Source: Flavobacterium sp. 1 (lineage in GTDB: Bacteria; Bacteroidota; Bacteroidia; Flavobacteriales; Flavobacteriaceae). From it: 64,000 nt of DNA. A program made the position numbers and the translations under genes. This document shows positions 1 to 8,415 of this stretch, in pieces. Positions within the stretch are counted from its first letter, which is position 1. Every line of letters begins with the position of its first letter. The notes beneath the pieces are model-generated. The model saw nothing but the letters and a program-made list of their open reading frames with translations. It did not search any database and had not been told where the DNA came from. Location: assembly GCF_002797935.1 (NCBI RefSeq), contig NZ_PGER01000001.1, forward strand, positions 3,596,001-3,660,000, in the 5' to 3' direction.

Positions 1-120
1 CCAAAATTCAGACTTACCCAACAAGCTACATCTAACCTAACTGGCTTAACTCAAGATGTACTAATCAGTAGCTATCGCAAAGGAGCAATTATTTCGATGG
101 GACTTAACTGGCAATTATAA
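1..120 (+). CDS. Outer-membrane protein, C-terminal end (partial)
   Basis: An open frame runs from the first base of the window to a TAA at 118-120 and gives the last 39 residues of a protein that begins to the left. It ends in alternating polar and hydrophobic residues with an aromatic near the terminus (ISMGLNWQL), as expected for the last beta-strand of an outer-membrane barrel. A surface-type lipoprotein gene follows on the same strand, and such lipoproteins often lie behind TonB-dependent receptors in Bacteroidota. A TonB-dependent receptor is therefore the best guess, but this piece is too short to prove it. Confidence 0.55.
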   Translation, partial: PKFRLTQQATSNLTGLTQDVLISSYRKGAIISMGLNWQL

Positions 121-448
121 TTTTTAAATCAAAAAATCAATTTAAATAACTAATCGCTGTTTTACAGATAAAAAAAGACAACCTAGAGTAAGGAAAATAA
201 TTTCAATATTAGATTTCGTAAACAAATTTGAATTTTAAAAAAAAATCTTAATCCTAATTTAAATTGAACTAAAATACATACATAATTTGTCGAAGCTAAT
301 AGTTTATTAATTAAAAAAAATCTATACAAACAACGGAGTTTATTGAAGCTATATAAAAATTACAATATCATAACCAGCCTTTAACTTCTTAATAACATTG
401 GGTAAATATATTTGCAAAGGATTTAAAAAACGATTCAAAAATCAAAAA
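121..448. other. Intergenic region before the beta-helix lipoprotein
   Basis: These 328 A+T-rich bases hold no convincing gene and no clear hairpin terminator for the upstream gene. The only signal I see is a TAnnTTTG promoter box at 407-414. Confidence 0.5.
407..414 (+). promoter_or_regulatory. Bacteroidota -7 promoter box (TATATTTG)
   Basis: TATATTTG followed by C is a perfect match to the TAnnTTTG -7 box of the Bacteroidota housekeeping sigma factor. No good TTG lies 19-21 bp upstream, so the -33 part is weak. A start about 7 bp downstream would give a leader of roughly 28 nt before the ATG at 449. It also rules out the in-frame TTG at 398 as start, because that codon lies upstream of the promoter box. 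Confidence 0.5.
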
Positions 449-1801
449 ATGAAAAAAATGAAAAAATTTCTTATGCTTGCTATTGCAGCATCAATGGTAG
501 CTTCTTGTAGTAGCGACGACAATAGTTCTGATACTAATACTGAAACAAAAGACGGTTACATATCATCACTAAAAGATCCTGATTATGATGTATCAAACCT
601 AAAAGGAAAAATAAATGCAGATATTATATTACCTGCTGGAAACTATACATTAACAGGTCGTTTAATTGTAGTTGATGGTGCAACACTAACGGTTAGCCCA
701 GGTGCTAAATTTATTGCAACTGCTACTGCAGGAACTGCTGCAACAAGTATATCTGTAGAAGTATTACGTGGAGGTAAAATTAATGCTGTAGGTACTGTTG
801 CTGCTCCAATCGTTTTCACTTCTGCAAACAAAAAACCAGGTGACTGGATGGGTGTTTTCCTTTGTGGAAAAGCAACACTTGTAAATGCAGCTACAGGAAC
901 ACGTGACGGGTCATTCACACAAACAACAGAACTAGGAGACGAGCTTTACGGCGGTAATGATGATGCTGATTCATCAGGACATTTAGAGTATGTAGAAATT
1001 GCTTATGCTGGTGCTCGTGTTAACGCTACAAAAGAAGGTAACAACCTTTCTCTTTATGCACAAGGTACAGGAACTATTCTTAAAAACCTTTTCTTACACG
1101 ATGGTTCTGACGATAATATCGAATTCTTCGGAGGTCGTGTAAATGTTGAAAATGCACTTGTTGTAAACTCTGCTGATGACACGTTTGACTGGTGTTTAGG
1201 TTGGACTGGTACTGCTAAAAACATTATTGAGGTGCGTGAAGCAGCATTTACTGACATCACTAATGGTTCTGGTATGATGGAAGGTGACGGTGGATTTGCT
1301 GACCTTGCTTCTACTCCAGCTGTAACAACTAACTTATCTAACCCGACATTTACTAACCTTTCTGTAGGTGTGTATAACGCAAACGGTGTTGATTCAGGTT
1401 CTACAAGCGGTGCAGCTTATGCACTTCGTGCTGGTTTTACTTTCCGTACAGGTTGTAAAATTACTATTCAAAATGCAAAAGTTATTTGGGGTGCAGCAGC
1501 TGCTAACCCAGTAAATGGATTAATTAAATTTAACGATGGTACAGGATCAGCTCTTGCTGCAAATGTTAACATCAGTATAAACTATTCTGGAATCGATTTC
1601 AGAGGTTTATCAGGTGTAACTACAACAGCAGACAGTCCAAATCCTGGTGCTAACTACAACTTAAATGGTGCGTATCCAGCTTATTTAATTGGTGACTTCC
1701 AAAAACTAGTTTTCAACGCAACTGCTAATACAGGTGCTGATAAATCAGTTTTTGCTTGGACAAATTACGACTTCGCTACTAAAGCTCCTGGTCTATTTTA
1801 A
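449..1801 (+). CDS. Surface-type lipoprotein with beta-helix-like repeats
   Basis: A lipoprotein of 450 residues. Its signal peptide ends in the lipobox V-A-S-C (Cys20), followed by S-S-D-D, an acidic stretch resembling the surface lipoprotein export signal described in Flavobacterium and Capnocytophaga. The rest is rich in G, N, T and V, with repeated short strands (for example IEFFGGRVNVENALVVNSAD) as in right-handed parallel beta-helices. Relatives are common in Bacteroidota, often next to TonB-dependent receptors, and carry no agreed function. The upstream gene ends in a barrel-like strand, so the two may form a receptor/lipoprotein pair. ATG 449 was chosen (458 is also possible) because a promoter box overlaps codons further upstream. 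Confidence 0.75.
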   Translation: MKKMKKFLMLAIAASMVASCSSDDNSSDTNTETKDGYISSLKDPDYDVSNLKGKINADIILPAGNYTLTGRLIVVDGATLTVSPGAKFIATATAGTAATSISVEVLRGGKINAVGTVAAPIVFTSANKKPGDWMGVFLCGKATLVNAATGTRDGSFTQTTELGDELYGGNDDADSSGHLEYVEIAYAGARVNATKEGNNLSLYAQGTGTILKNLFLHDGSDDNIEFFGGRVNVENALVVNSADDTFDWCLGWTGTAKNIIEVREAAFTDITNGSGMMEGDGGFADLASTPAVTTNLSNPTFTNLSVGVYNANGVDSGSTSGAAYALRAGFTFRTGCKITIQNAKVIWGAAAANPVNGLIKFNDGTGSALAANVNISINYSGIDFRGLSGVTTTADSPNPGANYNLNGAYPAYLIGDFQKLVFNATANTGADKSVFAWTNYDFATKAPGLF

Positions 1802-1829
1802 TAAGTTCTTAAAACAATATTTAGTATTA

Positions 1830-1864
1830 AATCCTTCGAAAATATTTTCGAAGGATTTTTTTTG
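1830..1864 (+). terminator. Rho-independent terminator
   Basis: A perfect inverted repeat (AATCCTTCGAAA / TTTCGAAGGATT) is followed by a run of T, 30 bp after the lipoprotein stop codon. Confidence 0.85.
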
Positions 1865-2000
1865 TTTAGTATAATGCTAAAAAAAAATCTCTTAAAGCGT
1901 TAATCAATACATAATCAATTCAAATATAAATAGTTAGAAATTTACGATGTTTTTTTGGCGTAATTTTTGAGATCTTTAGTTTACTTGCTACAATGAAATC

Positions 2001-2138
2001 ATGCGACGAAGAGAAACTAATTTAACTGGACTTGTATTATCAGAAACGATAACTGGATCAAGTATTTCATTAACAGCTGGAGCATGGGCTACAGTTGATG
2101 GAGTTAGTTTAATAAAATTAGAGTTAAATAAACATTAA
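2001..2138 (+). pseudogene. Truncated remnant, possibly the end of a beta-sandwich module
   Basis: A 45-codon frame (starting MRRRETNLTGLVLSETIT) ends immediately before a strong terminator. The translation ends in GAWATVDGVSLIKLELNK, which resembles the last strands of a carbohydrate-binding-type jelly roll rather than a complete small protein. The frame is open only from 1980, just after a TAG at 1977-1979. I read it as the surviving 3' end of a deleted gene that kept its terminator. It could instead be a genuine small gene, since it has an ATG. Confidence 0.4.
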
Positions 2139-2140
2139 AA

Positions 2141-2169
2141 ACATCCTAATTCGTTAGGATGTTTTTTTT
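2141..2169 (+). terminator. Rho-independent terminator
   Basis: ACATCCTAA, loop TTCG, TTAGGATGT, then eight T. It sits 2 bp after the stop codon of the remnant at 2001-2138. Confidence 0.85.
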
Positions 2170-2212
2170 CTATTAAACTTTTTTATATCTTTACTACAAC
2201 AAACTTAAGCTG

Positions 2213-2548
2213 ATGGTAAAAAACTACTTTTATATTACTCTCTTAGCGGCTATTTTTTTTACTACTGATGCTTTAGCACAAGACAATAAACAGCCGAAAA
2301 CACAAGAAGATTCTTCAATTGAAGGGTTAAGTTTGTACCCAAATCCTGTGGCTACCGGTAAAGTTTACATTACTTCAAAAAAAGACTCAGAAAAAGAGAT
2401 TATTATTTTTGATGTGTTAGGCAAAAAGGTATTGCAAACCATAATTAGCACTAAAGAACTAAACATCTCAAATCTATCCCCAGGGATTTATATCATAAAA
2501 ATAACAGAAGAAGGCGCCACTAGCAGCAGAAAACTAATAGTCCAATAA
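2213..2548 (+). CDS. Mini-protein: signal peptide plus type IX sorting domain
   Basis: A protein of 111 residues with a Sec signal peptide cut after about A-L-A (residue 22) and then about 15 polar residues. The remaining 70 match a type A C-terminal sorting domain of the type IX secretion system: the LYPNPV motif near residue 41, then VYI, IIIFDVLGKKV, LNISNLSPGIYIIKI and a final RKLIVQ. In known cargo this domain follows a large passenger that is carried to the surface; here there is no passenger. It could be a degenerate cargo gene, a small cell-surface protein or a decoy substrate. A terminator follows at 2571. Confidence 0.8.
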   Translation: MVKNYFYITLLAAIFFTTDALAQDNKQPKTQEDSSIEGLSLYPNPVATGKVYITSKKDSEKEIIIFDVLGKKVLQTIISTKELNISNLSPGIYIIKITEEGATSSRKLIVQ

Positions 2549-2570
2549 TTCATCATAACAAAATTATAAA

Positions 2571-2598
2571 AGTTCCAAAAGTCTTTGGAACTTTTTTT
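2571..2598 (+). terminator. Rho-independent terminator
   Basis: AGTTCCAAA / TTTGGAACT stem with a 4-nt loop, followed by T7, 22 bp after the stop codon of the sorting-domain mini-protein. Confidence 0.85.
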
Positions 2599-2653
2599 AT
2601 GCCCTCTTTTTAAAAACATAAATATCAAAAACTAAAAAAGGTCCAAAAAATAA

Positions 2654-2661
2654 TATCTTTG
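2654..2661 (+). promoter_or_regulatory. Bacteroidota -7 promoter box (TATCTTTG)
   Basis: A perfect TAnnTTTG match. It covers the in-frame TTG at 2659-2661, so that codon cannot be the start of the LuxE-like gene and the next in-frame TTG at 2677 is preferred. The -33 element is not obvious. Confidence 0.5.
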
Positions 2662-2676
2662 CCCTCAAAAAAAAAC

Positions 2677-3657
2677 TTGATTACAGCCAGCGACATATTT
2701 ACCATTTCGAACCAGAAGCAATTTGAAAAAATAGCCCTAAAAGTGTTCCGCTTTCAATATGAAAATAATTTGGTGTATCAAGAGTTTTGCGATTTGCTAA
2801 AAACGAATCCGCAAAAAGTAAAATCGCTGCATCAAATACCGTTTTTACCTATTCAGTTTTTCAAAAGCCATAACGTTGTCTCAAACAACGATCCTATTCA
2901 GGCAACTTTTACCAGTAGTGGAACAACAGGAACCATAACGAGCAGACATTTGGTTACCGATGTTTCCATTTATGAAGAAAGCTATCGTAAAGGTTTTTCG
3001 CAATTTTACGGAAACATTGAGGATTATGTTGTCTTGGCTTTACTTCCTTCCTATCTTGAGAGAGAAGGTTCTTCATTGATTTATATGGTTGAAGATTTAA
3101 TACAGTTAACCAACAACAGCGATAGCGGGTTTTACCTGAACAATCATGAGGAATTAATTCAAAAACTGGTTGATTTAGACCAAGCGGGGCAAAATGTAAT
3201 TCTGATTGGGGTTACCTATGCTTTATTAGATTTAATCGAAAAAAGAACTTTCCAACTTCAGCACACCATTATCATGGAAACTGGCGGAATGAAAGGCAAA
3301 CGCAAAGAAATGATTCGGGAAGAATTGCATGAACAGCTTTGCAATGGATTTGGCGTTACTGCCATCCATTCTGAATACGGAATGACCGAATTACTATCCC
3401 AGGCTTATTCGTTAGGGAACGGCGTATTTGAATGCCCTTCTTGGATGCAAATACACATTCGCGACACTGAAGATGCTTTAACTTATATAAACGACGGAAA
3501 AACCGGTGGAATTAACGTTATTGACTTGGCGAATATCAACTCTTGCTCATTCATTGCCACACAGGATTTGGGCAAAAAATATCCCAATACCACTTTCGAA
3601 GTATTGGGACGTTTTGATAATTCTGATATTCGGGGATGTAATTTGATGGTGATCTAA
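2677..3657 (+). CDS. LuxE/acyl-protein synthetase-like enzyme
   Basis: A predicted protein of 326 residues of the LuxE (long-chain fatty acyl-protein synthetase) type within the acyl-adenylate enzyme superfamily. It shows an adenylate-binding loop (TFTSSGTTGTITSRH, about residue 80), a central GGMKGKRKE segment and an EYGMTELLSQ motif near residue 235. These enzymes activate a carboxylic acid with ATP; the substrate here is unknown. The start is the TTG at 2677 (MITASDIFTIS), because upstream codons overlap a promoter box. The last 90 bp also form a terminator for the opposing gene and are duplicated at 17.8 kb. LuxE-like genes in flavobacteria stand alone without luciferase genes, as here. 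Confidence 0.75.
   Translation: MITASDIFTISNQKQFEKIALKVFRFQYENNLVYQEFCDLLKTNPQKVKSLHQIPFLPIQFFKSHNVVSNNDPIQATFTSSGTTGTITSRHLVTDVSIYEESYRKGFSQFYGNIEDYVVLALLPSYLEREGSSLIYMVEDLIQLTNNSDSGFYLNNHEELIQKLVDLDQAGQNVILIGVTYALLDLIEKRTFQLQHTIIMETGGMKGKRKEMIREELHEQLCNGFGVTAIHSEYGMTELLSQAYSLGNGVFECPSWMQIHIRDTEDALTYINDGKTGGINVIDLANINSCSFIATQDLGKKYPNTTFEVLGRFDNSDIRGCNLMVI
3573..3648 (+). repeat. Left copy of a direct repeat flanking the galactan locus
   Basis: Positions 3602-3648 match 17826-17872 at 46 of 47 bases in direct orientation, 14,224 bp apart. Weaker similarity extends left to about 3573 (17795). This copy is the intact 3' end of the LuxE-like gene. Confidence 0.85.
3574..3609 (-). terminator. 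Terminator for the opposing galactan locus, inside luxE-like coding DNA
   Basis: On the minus strand TCCCAATAC, a 10-nt loop, GTATTGGGA and then TATTTTTTG form a rho-independent terminator-like hairpin 70 bp beyond the stop of the GH2 gene. On the plus strand the same bases encode the end of the LuxE-like protein (PNTTFEVLGRF). A homologous and stronger hairpin lies after tyrS at 17797-17833. Confidence 0.6.
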
Positions 3658-3678
3658 AACCAATTCAAACTTTCTCTC

Positions 3679-6015
3679 TTATTTAATTTCTAAAGAACTG
3701 GCTTCCAAATTTCTTCCTGAAACCTTTATCTTTATTGGGCTTTTCAAATTTTTTGTTTTAAGAACAATAGTCGCAATTCCCGCTTCGGCTTTTACTGGAT
3801 TCTCTCCAATTAATGCTGCGTTTCCTTCCGTTAAAGCAAAAGTAACTTCGTCTGTTGCCGTTGGGATAATCGTTCCGTTGCTGTCTGTAATTTTTGCATA
3901 AACAAAAACCACATCTGGAGAATCTGGATTGATTGGCTTTGAAGAAACATCATAACTCAATTCTATTTTTGTACTGTTTCCAGGTGTTTTCACAACATCA
4001 GAAACTACTTTTTCGCCTTTGACAAATCCTTCAGCCCGCAAAGTGCCTGCGATAAACTTATCCATTTTGAAAACAAATGGAGGATGCTGCAATTTGTTGC
4101 TGTTATCGTTTATCAGGGGTTTTTCTTTGGCAACCAAAACATCATTCAAATACAAGGCCACTTCATCGCAATTACTGTAAACCGTCACATTCAAAGGTGA
4201 ACTTTCTGTCCAATAACTGGCAATATTTACCATTGGGCCTGAAACTAATTTGGAATCCAAAACCACAGTGGCATCCCGTTGGCTTTGATAAAAATAGTAC
4301 GCAAATTTGGGTATTCTAAAAATATCGCTTATTCCAGAACTTTCTAAATCATTGCTGTATCCGCGATTGTAATCGAACATTACCCAATTGGCTTCTCCAA
4401 TGGTTTGTGCTCCTTTTCTATTCGAATTGGAGGCTTCCTGAAAATTATAGGCTTGCTGCAGTAATCGTTTTTCGCCAAAACCACGCAACTGTCGTGAGGT
4501 TCTCTCATCTTCCTTCAAATTGGCAAATTCGGTTTGATTGAATCCTGCATTTTGCGCATAATATTCCCAATCGCCGTATTCAGCTATGAAAATTTTTCGG
4601 TTTCCTTTGTTGTATTTAGTCCAATAATCGGGTGCTTTTCCATGTTGTCTGGCTGGAATAAAAATGTCGTAATTAGGATTATCAATCCAGCAAGCGGTAT
4701 AATTATATGAAAAAGGTAATTCTTCTCTCAACGTTTTCGAGGCTTCTTTCATAAAGCTTTCGCTCATTTGGGTTTCGTTCAAAGAGGCTTCCCAAAAAAT
4801 AATACTCGGATGATTGCGATCTCTTCTTGCCATTTCCCTAATGTCTTGAATAGCGTTTTTCTGAAAGGTTTCATTGCCAAAAAACTGCCAACCCGTTAAA
4901 CTGTTCATCACCAAAATTCCCAATTCATCACAAGCATCCAAAAAAGCTTCGGCGTGTGGATAATGGGACATTCGTACAAAATCAAATCCTGCGTTTTTTA
5001 TTTTTACGGCATCACGGTACTGCGCTTCGTCTGAAATGGCATAGCCCACATACGGATATTCCTGATGCTCATTGGTTCCTGTAATATATAATTTCTCGTC
5101 ATTGAGATAATAGCCATCTTCTTTAATTTCGGATTTTCGAATACCTACTTTTTCTGAATAGCTGTCAACTATTTTGTTATTTACCAGCAACTGAACTTCA
5201 AGATGATATAAATTGGGTTTAGAAATTGACCACAATTTAGGGTTATCCACGACAATATTTTGCGTAATTGCTTTGTCCGAATTGGCATTTACGGTAAATT
5301 TTTCCGACTTGAATTCCAGTTTTTCTCCCTCATTATTGGTCAGGACACATTTTAACAAAGCGGTCTTTTCGACAGAAAATTCATTTTTTAAATGGACTTG
5401 AACCGCTCCTGAAGCTTTAATTTTGTTGATGTTTTCGAAATTTACATAAATTCCGCCACTGGCTTTTTTGTCGGCCTGAATCGCATTGGTAATGTATAAT
5501 TTATTGGTTGTAACCAAATATACATTCCTGTAAATTCCGCCATAATAATTAAAATCCAAATCCTTTAACGGTTTCCCGGGAAGAAACTCTGGATTGTCTT
5601 CATTATTAACCTTGACCTTTATTATATTGTCTTTATTGGATTCCAAAAAGGGAGTGACATCTACCGTAAATGGCAAATAACCGCCTTTGTGATTGCTCAC
5701 TTTGGTGTCGTTTATCCAAACATCGGCTTCCTGCATTACGCCTTCAAAATAAAGAAATACTTTCTGGTCTTTTGAATTGGATACCTGAAACTTTTTTTGA
5801 TACCAACAGTTTCCTTGAAACTGATTATTAACCACCAAAGGTTCTATGTTTGCCGTATGCGGAATTGTGATTTTTTCCCAATCTGGATTTGTCTTATCTT
5901 CTTTTCTGAATTGCCAATCCATTCCAAAATTGACTTTGGTTCTGGTTTGTGCCTTTGTATCTCCAATAGAAAAAAGCAATACTAAAAGCAGTATGTTTTT
6001 AAAAATATATTTCAT
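3679..6015 (-). CDS. GH2 beta-galactosidase
   Basis: An exported glycoside hydrolase family 2 enzyme of 778 residues that should remove terminal beta-galactose from galactan oligosaccharides. After a signal peptide (cut near residue 22) come the jelly-roll sugar-binding domain (about 30-165), an immunoglobulin-like domain (175-290) and a TIM barrel (295-570). The catalytic pair is visible: N413-E414 in SLNET (acid/base) and E479 in IAEYGDWEY (nucleophile). The C-terminal 200 residues hold two further beta-sandwich domains, the last Big/invasin-like. It is the last gene of the locus, 12 bp after the GH53 gene. GH2 also contains glucuronidases and mannosidases; galactosidase is inferred from the GH53 neighbour. 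Confidence 0.88.
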   Translation of the reverse strand: MKYIFKNILLLVLLFSIGDTKAQTRTKVNFGMDWQFRKEDKTNPDWEKITIPHTANIEPLVVNNQFQGNCWYQKKFQVSNSKDQKVFLYFEGVMQEADVWINDTKVSNHKGGYLPFTVDVTPFLESNKDNIIKVKVNNEDNPEFLPGKPLKDLDFNYYGGIYRNVYLVTTNKLYITNAIQADKKASGGIYVNFENINKIKASGAVQVHLKNEFSVEKTALLKCVLTNNEGEKLEFKSEKFTVNANSDKAITQNIVVDNPKLWSISKPNLYHLEVQLLVNNKIVDSYSEKVGIRKSEIKEDGYYLNDEKLYITGTNEHQEYPYVGYAISDEAQYRDAVKIKNAGFDFVRMSHYPHAEAFLDACDELGILVMNSLTGWQFFGNETFQKNAIQDIREMARRDRNHPSIIFWEASLNETQMSESFMKEASKTLREELPFSYNYTACWIDNPNYDIFIPARQHGKAPDYWTKYNKGNRKIFIAEYGDWEYYAQNAGFNQTEFANLKEDERTSRQLRGFGEKRLLQQAYNFQEASNSNRKGAQTIGEANWVMFDYNRGYSNDLESSGISDIFRIPKFAYYFYQSQRDATVVLDSKLVSGPMVNIASYWTESSPLNVTVYSNCDEVALYLNDVLVAKEKPLINDNSNKLQHPPFVFKMDKFIAGTLRAEGFVKGEKVVSDVVKTPGNSTKIELSYDVSSKPINPDSPDVVFVYAKITDSNGTIIPTATDEVTFALTEGNAALIGENPVKAEAGIATIVLKTKNLKSPIKIKVSGRNLEASSLEIK

Positions 6016-6027
6016 TAATGATTTTAA

Positions 6028-7092
6028 TTAGTTTTTAAACGCATCTAAAGCTGTCGATGGTTTTCCGTTTGATTGCCAAGCATTCAATTGATAACCGCTC
6101 CAACTTTTTTCGCCCTCTGGCTCCCAATAAATCACGCCAAGACCTTTGTTGTTTGGAACCGCTTTTACTGCATTTATAACTGCCGTCAACATATCTTTGG
6201 TGTTTTGTGCCAAAGTATAATCACCGCCAACTTCTACAACCATCACTTCTTTACCATATCTTGAAACCATGTCGTTTAGGTTGTTTTGCAAGTCGGCAAT
6301 CGTAACTTTATAATCACTGCCCAACCAATACGGGTAATAAGACATTCCAATTACGTCGTATTTCACATTGTTGGCTTTTGCATTATCAAAAAACCATCTG
6401 AATCTTGCATTGTCATTTCCTTTATCAATATGAACAATTACTTTGATGGCAGCATTCACTGCTTTTGTGGCATCATAACCTTTGTTCAAAAGCTGTGCAA
6501 GCTGACCGAAATTGGATGATTTTCCTTCTGGCCACAACATTCCATCAGGAATTTCATTGCCAATTTGCACCCATTCTGGCGTTACTCCAGCCGTTTTCAA
6601 GGAAGTCAACACATCAAAAGTATGGTTATACACATCGTTTAACAAGTCCGAAAAGGAATGGTTTGCCCAAGCTGCGGGCTTAGTTTGCTTCCCAGGATCG
6701 GCCCACGAATCACTGTAATGAAAATCAATCATAATGCGCATTCCTAATTTTTGGGCGCGAACAGCCATCGTAACGGTTTCGGCTGGACTGCAATGTCCGC
6801 TGGCTTTGTCATTGGATGGATTTACCCAAACACGAAGACGAATGGTATTAATTCCCCTGTCTTTCAGAATTTGCAAACAATCTTTTTCTGAATTATCCGT
6901 ATCATAAAATTTGTATCCTGTAGTTTCCATTTGTGGCAGCCAGCTTACATCTGCCCCTTTAGAAAATGTGGATACTACCGGAGGTATTGGCGTTGGATCA
7001 GCGTCAGCATTTTGTGCATTGCTACAAGAAAAAACTGTTAACATTGCAAATGCTATCCAAACGAATCGGAATTGTGTTGGTATATTTTTCAT
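6028..7092 (-). CDS. GH53 endo-beta-1,4-galactanase lipoprotein
   Basis: A predicted arabinogalactan endo-beta-1,4-galactanase of 354 residues, which cuts the galactan side chains of pectin. The signal peptide ends at a lipobox (FSC, Cys23), so the enzyme is membrane-anchored, probably at the cell surface. The family barrel starts at GADVSWLPQMET (residue 46); TIRLRVWVNP follows. The acid/base glutamate is E180 (QIGNEIPDGMLWPEG) and the nucleophile E287 (VVEVGGDY). GH53 is almost specific for beta-1,4-galactan, so this gene defines the substrate of the whole locus. It sits between the SusE/F-like binding protein and the GH2 enzyme, in the order of release, import and trimming of galactan. Confidence 0.93.
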   Translation of the reverse strand: MKNIPTQFRFVWIAFAMLTVFSCSNAQNADADPTPIPPVVSTFSKGADVSWLPQMETTGYKFYDTDNSEKDCLQILKDRGINTIRLRVWVNPSNDKASGHCSPAETVTMAVRAQKLGMRIMIDFHYSDSWADPGKQTKPAAWANHSFSDLLNDVYNHTFDVLTSLKTAGVTPEWVQIGNEIPDGMLWPEGKSSNFGQLAQLLNKGYDATKAVNAAIKVIVHIDKGNDNARFRWFFDNAKANNVKYDVIGMSYYPYWLGSDYKVTIADLQNNLNDMVSRYGKEVMVVEVGGDYTLAQNTKDMLTAVINAVKAVPNNKGLGVIYWEPEGEKSWSGYQLNAWQSNGKPSTALDAFKN

Positions 7093-7253
7093 TTTTTTAG
7101 ACCTTTAATAACAGATAGATTTATTATTTTGACAATTGGTACTTCACGCTTACAAAAAACGAATGCCTTTCCAAAATTATGATATTCTTTAAATTTATTG
7201 ATTTAGAATTATTGGGGATAATTAGTTTTTAGACCATTATCCCCAACATTTCA

Positions 7254-8396
7254 TTAATTAGCCATTTTGATTGTTTTATCAATAGCGTTAATCGTTATGG
7301 TGTATGATCCTGGCGTACCTACAAATTTAAAATTGGCGTCGTTGCTTCCGTCATTTTGAAGTTTGGCATCAATTGTATAACCTAAATCAGCATAATGCTT
7401 ATAGTTATTATTGGTGTCCCATACGCCTTGTGATTCAAAAAATCGAAATACTCCAGCAGAGAAAACAAATGTTGCCTGCCAAATATCTGGTGTTTTTTCA
7501 GTGATTTTTGTTTCACCACCGCTAAAATTCCAAGCCCCCGGAGTAGCATCACCTACTACCCATAATGGACCCGAAGGATTTAGTGTAATTGTTTTTTTAA
7601 CGCTGTCTATTACTAATCCATAGATTCCTGCTGTACCAATAAATACGAAATTAAAATCACCTGACCCTTCGTTTTCAAAACGAGCATCAATAGCGTATCC
7701 TTTGTCTTTATAGTATTTGTAGCTTAATCCGGTTGCCCAATCGTTCTCGGCTGAGAACAATCGAAATTTACCTGCCTTAAAAGCTAATTTCACAGTCTGA
7801 ACATCAGAAGCGCAATTTGTGGGAGCTGTAAAATTCCATCCTACATTTTCTATTGCATCACCAACAACCCAAAGTGGATTGCAAGCGGTTGAAGTAGCCG
7901 CTTTTTCAATCAGTGTAATATTTATCATTTGAACTGTAGAAGTAATTTCTTGAGTACCTGCGCCACCGTTACCAATTTTAGACTTTACTCTAAAATAGAC
8001 AATTCCCGTGTTATTTGGTTTTCCGGCACTGTTGGTAGTTTTGGGATCTTCATCTAAACCCAATTGATCAGCTAAATCCAATAATTGGCTTACCAAAACC
8101 GACATATTGGTTTGTTTTGAAACTCCTATTGAAAGAGGTTTTTTAAACGACTCATCTATTGCCGCTTGAACTTCATAATCGCTATTTACGCCTGAAATTG
8201 GGGCATTCCAAATAAATCGATCGGCAATATTACTTTTTGTTTCTTTCGACAATAAATATTCGCTGGCAAAATTATTTGTAAAAGCAATTTGTTCTGATCC
8301 CAAATCAGCTATAAAAATTGGTTTGTCTTCCTCTGAACAACTAGTAAATAAGAGCGCATTACTAATAAGAAATATAGAATAAATTAATTTTTTCAT
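7254..8396 (-). CDS. SusE/SusF-like surface glycan-binding lipoprotein
   Basis: A lipoprotein of 380 residues: lipobox T-S-C at Cys20 followed directly by S-E-E-D, the acidic pattern of surface-exposed lipoproteins. Residues 25-165 fit a SusE N-terminal domain. Two tandem repeats follow (about 175-275 and 280-380), each with LWVVGDA, a Trp-rich patch, an FRLF or FRFF core and a D-NF-FVGT ending, as in SusE/SusF starch-binding modules. The protein should hold galactan at the surface next to SusC/SusD. Only 19 bp separate it from susD; 161 bp lie before the GH53 gene, where I see no terminator. Confidence 0.85.
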   Translation of the reverse strand: MKKLIYSIFLISNALLFTSCSEEDKPIFIADLGSEQIAFTNNFASEYLLSKETKSNIADRFIWNAPISGVNSDYEVQAAIDESFKKPLSIGVSKQTNMSVLVSQLLDLADQLGLDEDPKTTNSAGKPNNTGIVYFRVKSKIGNGGAGTQEITSTVQMINITLIEKAATSTACNPLWVVGDAIENVGWNFTAPTNCASDVQTVKLAFKAGKFRLFSAENDWATGLSYKYYKDKGYAIDARFENEGSGDFNFVFIGTAGIYGLVIDSVKKTITLNPSGPLWVVGDATPGAWNFSGGETKITEKTPDIWQATFVFSAGVFRFFESQGVWDTNNNYKHYADLGYTIDAKLQNDGSNDANFKFVGTPGSYTITINAIDKTIKMAN

Positions 8397-8415
8397 CTTT
8401 GTTTCGTTTTATATT

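Noticed and set aside
398..448. TTG start upstream of the beta-helix lipoprotein
   Set aside because: It lies before the best promoter box and would put 17 polar residues in front of a good lipoprotein signal peptide.
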